Positions 1 to 5,849 of a stretch of DNA of 6,693 nucleotides are shown here, one piece after another (position 1 is the stretch's first letter; each line of letters opens with the position of its first letter). Origin of the DNA: Pseudomonadota bacterium (GTDB lineage: Bacteria; Pseudomonadota; Gammaproteobacteria; Burkholderiales; Gallionellaceae); the NCBI GenBank assembly GCA_021783525.1, contig JAJXTT010000103.1, positions 1 through 6,693 of the forward strand, read 5' to 3'. The notes under the pieces were generated by a model. That model did no database searches. It was given only the letters and a program-made list of their open reading frames with translations, and was not told the origin of the DNA. The position numbers and the translations under genes were made by a program.

Positions 1-1
1 C

Positions 2-838
2 GCGGCTTACCGCGCCTTCCATGCGGACTGGGACGCGCGTGTCGACGCCGAGGCGCGTCTGTTGCGCGATCTCTCTGCGGATATGGTGTTCTCCAATGTG
101 GGCTATCTGGCGCTCGCCGGGGCGCAGAGAGCCGGCATTGCGAATGCGGCGCTATGCTCGCTGAACTGGTCTGATATCTATCGGCACTATTGCGGTGACG
201 ACACGATCGCGGCGCAGATACTCTCCTGCTATGCCAACACCGACGCCTTCCTGCGCGCCACGCCTGGCATGGCTATGGGCGACCTGCCCAATCTCGTTCC
301 TGTCTCGCCGATCGCAATCGTCGGCCGGCACCGGCGCGACGAGCTGAACCGCCATTTGAAGTTGTCGCGGGAAGAGAAGCTGGTGCTGGTGAGCATGGGC
401 GGCATTGCAGGCCGTTTGCCAGTCGAGGGCTGGCCGCGCATCGACGGTGTGCGCTGGCTGATCCAGGAGAGCTGGCAAGTGGCGCATCCCGATGCCGTCG
501 CGCTGGAATCGCTGCCGATGAATTTCAACGACCTGCTCGCCAGCTGCGACGCGCTCTTGTGCAAGCCGGGTTACGGCAGCTTCACCGAAGCGGCATGCAG
601 CGGTACCCCCGTCCTGTACGTCGACCGGGCGGATTGGCCGGAAGCACCTGCCCTGGTCGATTGGTTGCAGCGGCAGGGAAGTTGCCGCGAAGTCTCGCGC
701 AGGCAGTTGGAATGCGGGGACATTGCGGACACCCTGTCCGACCTCTGGTCCGTACCCGCAATTGTCCCTCCCAAGCCCGAGGGTGCAGCACAGGCGGCCG
801 ACTGGATCTCCAAACGGCTCTCTCTTTCGGGTTATTGA
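2..838 (+). CDS. GT-B glycosyltransferase-like protein, 5'-truncated
   Basis: The reading frame is open from the left edge, so the N-terminus lies outside the window; 278 residues and a TGA stop are seen. The second half resembles the C-terminal nucleotide-sugar-binding domain of GT-B enzymes. It has a beta-strand/glycine turn VSMGGIAGR (fragment residues 130-138) and then CKPGYGSFTEAACSGTPVLYV (from residue 187), like the conserved KpGxgt..Ea...G.P.l segment of glycosyltransferase family 28 / UGT-like proteins. No signal peptide or membrane segment is visible in the part present, so it is probably cytoplasmic. Donor and acceptor cannot be told. A TTG at 62 could be mistaken for the start, but the frame continues upstream with normal coding (AAYRAFHADWDARV), so that is unlikely. 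The next gene starts 56 bases downstream on the same strand and may be co-transcribed. The fold is likely; the exact activity is a guess. Confidence 0.75.
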   Translation, partial: AAYRAFHADWDARVDAEARLLRDLSADMVFSNVGYLALAGAQRAGIANAALCSLNWSDIYRHYCGDDTIAAQILSCYANTDAFLRATPGMAMGDLPNLVPVSPIAIVGRHRRDELNRHLKLSREEKLVLVSMGGIAGRLPVEGWPRIDGVRWLIQESWQVAHPDAVALESLPMNFNDLLASCDALLCKPGYGSFTEAACSGTPVLYVDRADWPEAPALVDWLQRQGSCREVSRRQLECGDIADTLSDLWSVPAIVPPKPEGAAQAADWISKRLSLSGY

Positions 839-840
839 TT

Positions 841-861
841 CCTGCCGGCCTGCACGGCAGG
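841..861. repeat. Intergenic hairpin
   Basis: CCTGCCG (841-847) and CGGCAGG (855-861) form a perfect 7-bp stem around a 7-base loop, three bases after the glycosyltransferase stop. No T-run follows, so it is not a standard intrinsic terminator. It may slow or protect the 3' end of the upstream message, or be incidental. Confidence 0.45.
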
Positions 862-894
862 ATGGGATCATTCCAACTTCCTGAGGTGAGCGCC

Positions 895-1308
895 ATGATC
901 GACTACATATTCTTCGATATCGCACTGCGCGACAAATTCGTGTCCTATGTTGAAAAACGCGGAGTACGGTACGAGGCACCCGAAGACAATATGGGAATGG
1001 TCGTGGCAATCCCCGAGAACACTCCCGAACGCGTATTGGACGATATCGAGGACTATTACCGTACGCTCGAGGACGCGCAGGAAGAACAGAGCGAGACGGA
1101 AGGCGACCTGAACCGCCTGGCCGGTTTCAATTTCACCCTGCCGAACGGGGAATCGCGCATGTTGCCGCTGCAGATCGACATGGCCAACCGCCTGATGGAA
1201 AGTTTCACGCTGAAGGAGATCCAGGAGTTGCTGAATGCCGTGGCCGAATGCACGCTGAACCCGAACGACGAGCATCTCTGCCACATCCTGGCCGCCCGTA
1301 AGGCTTAG
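895..1308 (+). CDS. Conserved-looking acidic protein of unknown function
   Basis: 137 residues. The ATG at 895 is chosen because a good ribosome-binding site (GAGGTGAG, 883-890) lies just before it; the frame is open further upstream to 559, but that part overlaps the glycosyltransferase gene out of frame. I do not recognise the family. The N-terminus MIDYIFFDIALRDKFVSYVE is hydrophobic-rich but not a signal peptide. Residues about 30-65 (PEDNMGMVVAIPENTPERV onward) alternate strand-like and helix-like stretches, as in a small alpha/beta domain, followed by a very acidic, possibly coiled stretch (DAQEEQSETEGDLN). The C-terminal third (MANRLMESFTLKEIQELLNA, then AECTLNPNDEHLCHILAARKA) looks helical. 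No metal-binding motif or catalytic signature stands out. It is probably cytoplasmic. Its stop overlaps the lepB stop on the opposite strand by 4 bases (1305-1308). Confidence 0.85.
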   Translation: MIDYIFFDIALRDKFVSYVEKRGVRYEAPEDNMGMVVAIPENTPERVLDDIEDYYRTLEDAQEEQSETEGDLNRLAGFNFTLPNGESRMLPLQIDMANRLMESFTLKEIQELLNAVAECTLNPNDEHLCHILAARKA

Positions 1309-1973
1309 TAAAGGGATTTCCCGAAGCGCCCGATGCGCGGCATCCAGTCATCCAGGATGGCGGCCGAAACCAGGATGCGCTCGGCGCGCCCGATCAGCGC
1401 CTGGCGCGGAATGAAGCCGATGTAGCGGGAGTCGGCACTGTTGTCTCGGTTGTCTCCCAGCATCAGGAACTGGTCCCGGGGAATGACGACCGGTCCGAAA
1501 CCGGACGCCCGCGACAATTCCGGAAGCCATTGGATCGACCGCTGATCGTTACCCCATCTTTCCGTGAGGTGCAGCACCGGCAGCGATGCGCCGTCCCCCA
1601 TCGGTTCGATCGCGGCATCGAGCATTTTGTAATCGGCCTTCACTCCGTTGATCAGCAGCTGCTTGTCGCGCATTTCGACGAGGTCTCCGGGTAAAGCCAC
1701 CAGGCGCTTGATCAGGCGCTTTCCGTCTGCGGGGGAGGTGAACGTGACGATGTCGCCGCGCCGGGGTTCGCCCAGATGCGCAAGAATGACATCGGTCAAA
1801 GGCAGCTTGAGATCGTAGGCGAGCCGGTTGACGAACACCACGTCGCCTTCCAGCAGGTTGGGCCGCATGGAACCGGAAGGAATCGGATTCCAGTCCGCGA
1901 TCGCGGTGCGGAAGACGCCGAACAGCAGGATGAAAACGATGAATCCGCGATTTTCCCGCAACCAGTTCGTCAT
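1305..1973 (-). CDS. lepB: Signal peptidase I
   Basis: Inner-membrane serine protease that removes signal peptides from secreted proteins. At 222 residues it is compact beside the 324-residue E. coli enzyme. It has one N-terminal membrane segment (about residues 9-27), then box B PSGSM with the catalytic Ser35. Box D, KRLIKRLVALPGD, carries the general-base Lys89 and box E is GDNRDNSADSR (173-183). All core boxes of peptidase family S26A are present, so the protein should be active. The ATG is preceded by GGAGG with good spacing. It lies 38 bases after slyD and is probably the last gene of a bcp-slyD-lepB transcript. The usual neighbours lepA, rnc and era are absent here, so it may be a second, stand-alone signal peptidase of the genome. 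No terminator is visible at its 3' end, which runs into the opposing gene. Confidence 0.95.
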   Translation of the reverse strand: MTNWLRENRGFIVFILLFGVFRTAIADWNPIPSGSMRPNLLEGDVVFVNRLAYDLKLPLTDVILAHLGEPRRGDIVTFTSPADGKRLIKRLVALPGDLVEMRDKQLLINGVKADYKMLDAAIEPMGDGASLPVLHLTERWGNDQRSIQWLPELSRASGFGPVVIPRDQFLMLGDNRDNSADSRYIGFIPRQALIGRAERILVSAAILDDWMPRIGRFGKSLY

Positions 1974-2011
1974 GTTCGTGCCTCCGCGATCAGGCCTTGC
2001 CGCTTTCGGGC

Positions 2012-2497
2012 TTAGTGGTGATGACCGCCATCGCCATGCACGTGGCCGTGCGCCAATTCTTCCTGCGTGGCGGCACGCACGCCGGTGATCGTGCCGGCAA
2101 AAACGAGGGCCTTGCCTGCGAGCGGGTGGTTGCCATCCACGGTCACCTCGTCGTCGGTGACTTCGGTGACGGTGTAGAGCACGTAGTCTTCGTCATCGTC
2201 GCCTTCGGCGCCGCCTTCGAATTGCATCCCGACCGCAACGTCCTTCGGGAACATGCTGCGCGGTTCGGCTCGCACGAGGTCGTGCTCGTATTCGCCAAAG
2301 GCATCGTCCGGTTGCATGCTGACCGAGAATTTGTCGCCCACGGCCTTGCCGTGCAGCGCTTCCTCGACCATCGGGAAGATGCCGTCATAGCCGCCGTGCA
2401 GGTAGCTGATAGGGTCGCTGTTCTTTTCCAGCAGCGCGCCGCTGGCGTCGGTCAATTCATAAGTCAGCGAGACAACGGCGTTCTTTTCGATCTTCAT
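2012..2497 (-). CDS. slyD: FKBP-type peptidyl-prolyl isomerase, SlyD family
   Basis: Cytoplasmic prolyl cis-trans isomerase and chaperone. 161 residues, close to other short SlyD proteins. The N-terminal FKBP part (1-66) contains YLHGGYDGIFPMVEEALHGK and VGDKF, matching the YLHGxGxLixGLExAL-GxxvGDKF pattern of SlyD. It is followed by PDDAFGEYEHDLV (63-75) and the insert-in-flap chaperone domain (about 70-125), and FKBP closes with HPLAGKALVFAGTITGVR. The C-terminus is a short metal-binding-type tail with six histidines (150, 152, 154, 159-161), much shorter than the His/Cys-rich tail of E. coli SlyD and lacking cysteines, so nickel handling may be reduced. The start overlaps the bcp stop as ATGA, and AAGGA precedes it inside the end of bcp, so translation is probably coupled to bcp. 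Confidence 0.95.
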   Translation of the reverse strand: MKIEKNAVVSLTYELTDASGALLEKNSDPISYLHGGYDGIFPMVEEALHGKAVGDKFSVSMQPDDAFGEYEHDLVRAEPRSMFPKDVAVGMQFEGGAEGDDDEDYVLYTVTEVTDDEVTVDGNHPLAGKALVFAGTITGVRAATQEELAHGHVHGDGGHHH

Positions 2498-2976
2498 TTC
2501 ATTTCCTTTATCAATTTAAGAATATCCTGGGCGTGTCCGTGGGCATGGACACCGTACAGGACATGGCGCAACTCGCCCCGTTTGCCGATGACGAAAGTCG
2601 AGCGCTGGATGGAGAGCTTCTTGTGGCCATCCACTTCTTTCTCGTACAGCACGCCGTATTTTCTGCAAACACGCCCGTCGGTATCGGACAACAACTGGAC
2701 CGAAAGGCCATACTTGTCGCGGAAGGTGGCGTGGCTGATACAGTCGTCGCGGCTGATGCCGACCACAATGGTGTCGTGCTTGGCGAACTCTTCCTCGCAA
2801 TCGCTGAATTCGTTCGCTTCCATCGTGCATCCCGGCGTGTCGTCCTTGGGATAGAAATACAGCACGATGTTCCTGCCGCGTTGCCCGCTCAGGCTGAACA
2901 TCTGCATATCCGCATCTGCGAGTTCGAATTCCGGCGCCTCTGTTCCGACTTGTAGCTGTACTGCCTGTATTGGCAT
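2494..2976 (-). CDS. bcp: Thiol peroxidase, Bcp/PrxQ-type peroxiredoxin
   Basis: Reduces hydrogen peroxide and organic peroxides with reductant from thioredoxin or similar; cytoplasmic. 160 residues with a thioredoxin-like fold. The peroxidatic site is PKDDTPGCTMEANEF (43-57) with Cys50, Thr47 and Pro48; IQRSTFVIG (123-131) supplies the conserved Arg125. The +5 position, a resolving Cys in E. coli Bcp, is Asn55; other cysteines are 60, 79 and 104. The start at 2976 is preferred over an in-frame ATG at 2997 because GGAGG (2982-2986) sits 5 bases before it, and the 2997 start would lie next to the putative -10 element. It is first in the bcp-slyD-lepB set, diverging from roxA. Confidence 0.95.
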   Translation of the reverse strand: MPIQAVQLQVGTEAPEFELADADMQMFSLSGQRGRNIVLYFYPKDDTPGCTMEANEFSDCEEEFAKHDTIVVGISRDDCISHATFRDKYGLSVQLLSDTDGRVCRKYGVLYEKEVDGHKKLSIQRSTFVIGKRGELRHVLYGVHAHGHAQDILKLIKEMK

Positions 2977-2995
2977 AACGCCCTCCTGCCGGAGC

Positions 2996-3023
2996 ATTCT
3001 AACCGAGTTTCATTTTGTACCAA
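2996..3023 (-). promoter_or_regulatory. Putative sigma70 promoter of bcp-slyD-lepB
   Basis: On the minus strand TTGGTA (3018-3023) and TAGAAT (2996-3001) are separated by 16 bases, a fair sigma70 match. The predicted transcription start near 2989 gives a very short leader that just includes the GGAGG ribosome-binding site. This is pattern reading only. Confidence 0.5.
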
Positions 3024-3045
3024 ATGGTTTCGCGGAGATTATAAT
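3015..3045 (+). promoter_or_regulatory. Putative promoter of the roxA-like gene
   Basis: A perfect TATAAT lies at 3040-3045. A weak -35, TTGTAC (3015-3020), has a long 19-base spacer and overlaps the -35 of the opposing bcp promoter. The -10 ends 6 bases before the ATG at 3052, which would place the transcript start at or next to the start codon. Confidence 0.5.
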
Positions 3046-3051
3046 TAATAA

Positions 3052-4185
3052 ATGAATACCAAATTGACCCTTCTCGGCGGGCTGACCGTCAACGAATTTC
3101 TTCGCGACTATTGGCAGAAGAAACCCTTATTGATCCGCCAGGCCGTACCCGGTTTCAAAGGACTGCTCGATCCGCAACAATTGATCGATCTGGCATGCGT
3201 TGCCGACGTTCAGGCACGGCTGGTGACCTATCAGCGCAAGCAATGGAAATTGCGTCACGAGCCGTTCGAACCCTCGGATTTCGAGGGTCTGTCAAAAAAG
3301 GGCAAATGGTCGGTGCTGGTGCAAGGCGTCAATCACTTCCTGCCGAAAGGCGCCGAACTGGCGAGGCAGTTCAGCTTCATCCCGCATGCGCGTTTCGACG
3401 ACCTGATGGTGAGCTACGCACCCAAAGGCGGCGGTGTCGGCCCGCATTTCGACCCTTACGATGTCTTCCTGCTGCAAGGACTCGGGCATCGGCGCTGGCA
3501 GATCTCCACACAAAAAGATCGCGCGCTCGTCGAAGGAGCGCCATTGCGATTGCTGAAAGATTTCAAGGTGGAACAGGAGTGGGTACTGGAAGCCGGCGAC
3601 ATGCTTTACCTGCCGCCCCAATGCGGCCATAACGGCATCGCGGAAGACGACTGCATGACCTATTCCATCGGCTTCCGCACGCCGTGGTACCAGGAGCTTG
3701 CGGAGCAGTTCCTCGTCTATCTGCAAGACCGCATCGAGATCGAAGGCATCTATGCCGACCCGGGCCTGAAGGCGCAGAAGCATCCCGCCGAAATCAGCGC
3801 GGACATGCTGCAGCAGGTGGGACGCGCGATCCGCAAAGTGAAGTGGGACGACGAGGACATCGCCAATTTTCTGGGATGCTACCTTTCCGAACCCAAGCCC
3901 CATATCTTCTTTGATGCGCCCGCCAGGCCGTTGACCGAAGCACGTTTCGGGCAGTCATTACAAAAACATGGCGTAATGCTCGACCTCAAGACCCAGATGC
4001 TGTGCCACGGCAACACAATATTCATCAACGGCGATGCACATCGGGTCGGCATGGGCTGTTACCGCATCTTGCGCGAGCTCGCCGACACGAGGAGCCTCCC
4101 CCCATCGAGCAAGTTCACACGCGAAGCGACCGACCTCCTTTACCAATGGTACCTGGATGGCTATTTGACGCCTCGCGCAAGGTAG
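3052..4185 (+). CDS. roxA: JmjC/cupin ribosomal oxygenase, RoxA/YcfD family
   Basis: Predicted Fe(II)/2-oxoglutarate oxygenase. In E. coli, YcfD/RoxA hydroxylates an arginine of ribosomal protein L16 (uL16). 377 residues against 373 in E. coli. The N-terminal LTVNEFLRDYWQKKPLLIR (11-29) matches the family opening. The JmjC iron triad is visible as His132-x-Asp134 in GPHFDPYDVF and His193 in CGHNGIAE; Arg147 in GHRRWQIS matches the 2-oxoglutarate-binding arginine of YcfD. YAPKGGGVGPHFD, GDMLYLPP and YSIGFRTP are typical. The C-terminal part (about 225-377) corresponds to the dimerisation and winged-helix regions. An in-frame TAA directly precedes the ATG, so the start cannot lie further upstream. 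The only SD-like site, GGAG, is 14 bases away, which is poor spacing. A PLD-like gene follows after 13 bases, probably in one operon. The substrate is inferred from the family. Confidence 0.93.
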   Translation: MNTKLTLLGGLTVNEFLRDYWQKKPLLIRQAVPGFKGLLDPQQLIDLACVADVQARLVTYQRKQWKLRHEPFEPSDFEGLSKKGKWSVLVQGVNHFLPKGAELARQFSFIPHARFDDLMVSYAPKGGGVGPHFDPYDVFLLQGLGHRRWQISTQKDRALVEGAPLRLLKDFKVEQEWVLEAGDMLYLPPQCGHNGIAEDDCMTYSIGFRTPWYQELAEQFLVYLQDRIEIEGIYADPGLKAQKHPAEISADMLQQVGRAIRKVKWDDEDIANFLGCYLSEPKPHIFFDAPARPLTEARFGQSLQKHGVMLDLKTQMLCHGNTIFINGDAHRVGMGCYRILRELADTRSLPPSSKFTREATDLLYQWYLDGYLTPRAR

Positions 4186-4198
4186 GAAGGATCCGGGA

Positions 4199-4690
4199 TT
4201 GAGCAACGATACCCTGCAGCACTCGACTTTCGACGGCGTATCGGACTATATCGCAGCCCTGGATACGGTGTGCTCGTCGGCGCAACGCACGCTCAATATC
4301 TTCGAACAGAACTTTGAAGGCATCGGTTTCAATTCCGAAGCGCGTTTCGATATGCTGCAACGCTTTCTGCTTTCCAGTCCGATCAACCGCCTGAACCTGC
4401 TGGCGCACGATCCGCAGCATCTGATCCGCTATTGTCCGCGGATGATGATGTTGCTCCGCCAGTTCGGCAACAGCATGTTCATCTACCAGACGCCAAAGAA
4501 CCTGCTGCACATCTCAGACCCTTTTGCCGTCGCGGATAATACCCATTACGTGCGCCGTTACCATTTCGACGATACGCGCGGACTGCTGGGAAAAAACGAT
4601 CCGGAAGAAGCGCGCCGGCTGAATTCCCGCTTCAACGAAATGTGGAATTCATCGCACCCCTGTGTTTCAGGGACAACGCTAGGGTTATAA
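4199..4690 (+). CDS. PLD-like protein of unknown function (DUF7931-type)
   Basis: 163 residues, starting at TTG (4199), which is preceded by AGGAAGG at 4184-4190, 8 bases upstream; no in-frame ATG offers a comparable site. The layout resembles one half of a phospholipase D fold. There is an N-terminal helix/strand region (SDYIAALDTVCSSAQRTLNI), a middle region listing a cell-state-like pattern (INRLNLLAHDPQHLIRYCPR), and a C-terminal HISDPFAVADNTHYVRRYHF with a later RLNSRFNEMWNSSHP, similar in place to the end of PLD domains. No HxK(x4)D catalytic motif is seen, so it is probably not an active phospholipase. No signal peptide or membrane segment. It ends in TTLGL. It lies 13 bases after roxA and is likely co-transcribed; a link to ribosome modification is only suggested by position. 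The family label is from memory. Confidence 0.85.
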   Translation: MSNDTLQHSTFDGVSDYIAALDTVCSSAQRTLNIFEQNFEGIGFNSEARFDMLQRFLLSSPINRLNLLAHDPQHLIRYCPRMMMLLRQFGNSMFIYQTPKNLLHISDPFAVADNTHYVRRYHFDDTRGLLGKNDPEEARRLNSRFNEMWNSSHPCVSGTTLGL

Positions 4691-4707
4691 CGGAATATTC
4701 ACATTCC

Positions 4708-4736
4708 CTGATACTATGCAAGGATAGTGGTAGAAT
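4708..4736 (+). promoter_or_regulatory. Putative extended -10 promoter of the Ala/Pro lipoprotein gene
   Basis: TAGAAT (4731-4736) is preceded by TGG, giving an extended -10 element. CTGATA (4708-4713), 17 bases upstream, matches four of six -35 consensus bases. The start of transcription should be near 4743, leaving a leader of about 85 bases before the ATG at 4829. Confidence 0.55.
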
Positions 4737-4751
4737 GCCGCGCCTTTCGCA

Positions 4752-4807
4752 ACGAGGGAGACTTTGGCGAATGGGTACCAAACAAATCTAGCACTCCCGT
4801 AATTTTT
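4752..4807 (+). promoter_or_regulatory. Foldable leader upstream of the lipoprotein gene
   Basis: Within the predicted 5' leader, GGGAG (4756-4760) can pair with CTCCC (4794-4798), with a possible imperfect extension outward. Inside, TTTGG (4763-4767) pairs with CCAAA (4778-4782). A TTTTT run (4803-4807) follows four bases after the outer stem, so the element looks somewhat like an attenuator or a short RNA 3' end. A six-codon ORF (ATG 4771, TAG 4789-4791) sits in the loop, but its SD-like GAGGGA is about 11 bases away. I recognise no known riboswitch family. Function unknown. Confidence 0.35.
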
Positions 4808-4828
4808 ATATCAACCGAAGGAAATGAA

Positions 4829-5017
4829 ATGAAATTGACCTCTCTGATCGCTGTCGTGTTCGCTCTGTCCCTGTCCGCTTGCGGCAAACAAGCTGAAGCT
4901 CCGGCACCTGCTGCCCCTGCCGCCGCTCCCGCACCTGCTGCTGCTTCCGCTGTTGCTGCTCCTGCTGCTTCCGAGCCTGCTGCTGCTTCCGCTGTTGCCG
5001 CTCCTGCTGCAAAGTAA
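4829..5017 (+). CDS. Small Ala/Pro-rich lipoprotein
   Basis: 62 residues. The start ATG at 4829 follows GAAGGA (4817-4822) with 6-base spacing and gives a clean lipoprotein signal peptide: MK, a hydrophobic core, and the lipobox LSAC with Cys18. An earlier in-frame GTG (4727) overlaps the promoter and is rejected. Mature residue +2 is Gly, so outer-membrane sorting is expected if the Asp+2 rule holds. The mature part is only 45 residues, of which 25 are Ala and 8 Pro, with just a few charged residues near its ends. A block PAAASAVAAPAA occurs twice. No domain is present; it is likely a flexible, surface- or periplasm-facing tether of the small 'entericidin-sized' kind, but its role is unknown. 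It has its own promoter and a strong terminator, so it is probably a monocistronic gene. Confidence 0.85.
   Translation: MKLTSLIAVVFALSLSACGKQAEAPAPAAPAAAPAPAAASAVAAPAASEPAAASAVAAPAAK
4934..5010 (+). repeat. 42-base-period tandem duplication inside the lipoprotein gene
   Basis: Bases 4934-4968 and 4976-5010 are identical at 34 of 35 positions (one silent T/C change), offset by 42 bases (14 codons). The near-identity at third positions points to a recent in-frame duplication, not convergent amino-acid bias. Confidence 0.85.
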
Positions 5018-5036
5018 GAAGCTTCACAAGCTTGAT

Positions 5037-5062
5037 AAAAAGCCGACGCAAGTCGGCTTTTT
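5037..5062. terminator. Bidirectional intrinsic terminator
   Basis: AGCCGAC (5041-5047) and GTCGGCT (5052-5058) form a perfect 7-bp stem closed by a GCAA tetraloop. AAAA before and TTTT after extend the stem and supply a U-run on either strand. It lies between the convergent lipoprotein gene (stop 5017) and the MBL gene (stop 5085) and should end both transcripts. A second small inverted repeat, AAGCTT-CAC-AAGCTT, lies at 5019-5033. Confidence 0.9.
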
Positions 5063-5084
5063 ATTTTCTGCTGCCCGCCGTCGA

Positions 5085-5849
5085 TCAGGAAATCTCGCAC
5101 CAATCCAATCCCGTCTCTTGCGTTGCAACGGCGATCCGGTCCGGCGTACAACCCAACGCCCCGCTTAGCGCTCCCACTGCCAGTTCCACCGCGTTGTTCT
5201 TGCGACTCAGGTGCGCGGCAACGATGTGCTGCAACCGGCTGTTGTCCAGGCGGGCCAGCAAAGCTGCCGCATCGTCATTGTTAAGGTGTCCGTAACGCCC
5301 ACCGACACGCTGTTTCAGATTGTAGTGATAATCGCCCTCTGCAAGCATCCGGGCATCGTGATTGCATTCCAGCACAAGCGCATGGCAACCGCTCAAGGTC
5401 GCTTCGATATGCGGCGTCGAACTGCCGGTATCGGTGAGCACACCCAGCTTGTACGTGCCGTCGCTGAACACGTATTGCACCGGTTCTGCCGCATCGTGCG
5501 GCACGGGATAAGGCTGCACTTGCACGTCACCGATGCCAAAGGCCAGGTGGGGATTGATTTCAGTGATGGAGAGTCCGGAGAAGGATGTGTTTTGCGTGCG
5601 CAAGGTGCCGTGGGTCAGCCACACGGGAAGGTTAAATTTGCGAGCAAGCCGCGCAACGCCGGAGATGTGGTCTCCATGTTCGTGCGTGACCACGATGCCG
5701 TCCAGCTGCTCGGCTTGCAGGCCAAGACGTGCCAAGCGCGACACCGTCTCGCTCAGGGAAAAACCGCAATCGAGCAGGACATGGGTTCGCCCGACCTGCA
5801 CGACGAGGGCGTTCCCCTCGCTGCCGCTACCGAGAAGTGCGAACCGCAT
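5085..5849 (-). CDS. MBL-fold metallohydrolase, YycJ/WalJ-like
   Basis: 254 residues, the usual size for this family (COG1235-type). Metal ligands are visible: THEHGDH (His56, His58, Asp60, His61), His118 in VPHD, Asp140 in LTDTG, and His213 in AAHLSRKNN; LECNHD (160-165) is also a family hallmark. The opening MRFALLGSGSEGNALVV is typical, which supports the ATG at 5849. It is a predicted dinuclear metal hydrolase of the cytoplasm; relatives act on nucleic acids (an exonuclease role has been proposed for YycJ), but the substrate here is not known. Its start lies 23 bases inside the end of bamC, and the only SD-like GGAG abuts the ATG, so initiation may depend on ribosomes finishing bamC. Last gene of the dapA-bamC transcript, ending at the shared terminator. 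Confidence 0.92.
   Translation of the reverse strand: MRFALLGSGSEGNALVVQVGRTHVLLDCGFSLSETVSRLARLGLQAEQLDGIVVTHEHGDHISGVARLARKFNLPVWLTHGTLRTQNTSFSGLSITEINPHLAFGIGDVQVQPYPVPHDAAEPVQYVFSDGTYKLGVLTDTGSSTPHIEATLSGCHALVLECNHDARMLAEGDYHYNLKQRVGGRYGHLNNDDAAALLARLDNSRLQHIVAAHLSRKNNAVELAVGALSGALGCTPDRIAVATQETGLDWCEIS

Noticed and set aside
152..1009. 285-codon open frame on the minus strand
   Set aside because: It is antisense to the glycosyltransferase and the 137-residue gene, both with better coding character; its protein is rich in Arg, Pro and Cys without any recognisable domain.
1997..2854. 285-codon open frame on the plus strand
   Set aside because: It lies opposite slyD and bcp, which are unmistakable; a GC-rich shadow frame.
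4658..4672. CCCTG/CAGGG inverted repeat near the end of the PLD-like gene
   Set aside because: It is inside the coding region, only 5 bp, and no T-run follows; not a terminator.
4692..4707. GGAAT/ATTCC inverted repeat after the PLD-like gene
   Set aside because: It is short and AT-rich with no T-run; too weak to call a terminator.
4727..4828. N-terminal extension of the lipoprotein from a GTG at 4727
   Set aside because: It would overlap the -10 element and would bury the signal peptide; the ATG at 4829 has a good ribosome-binding site.
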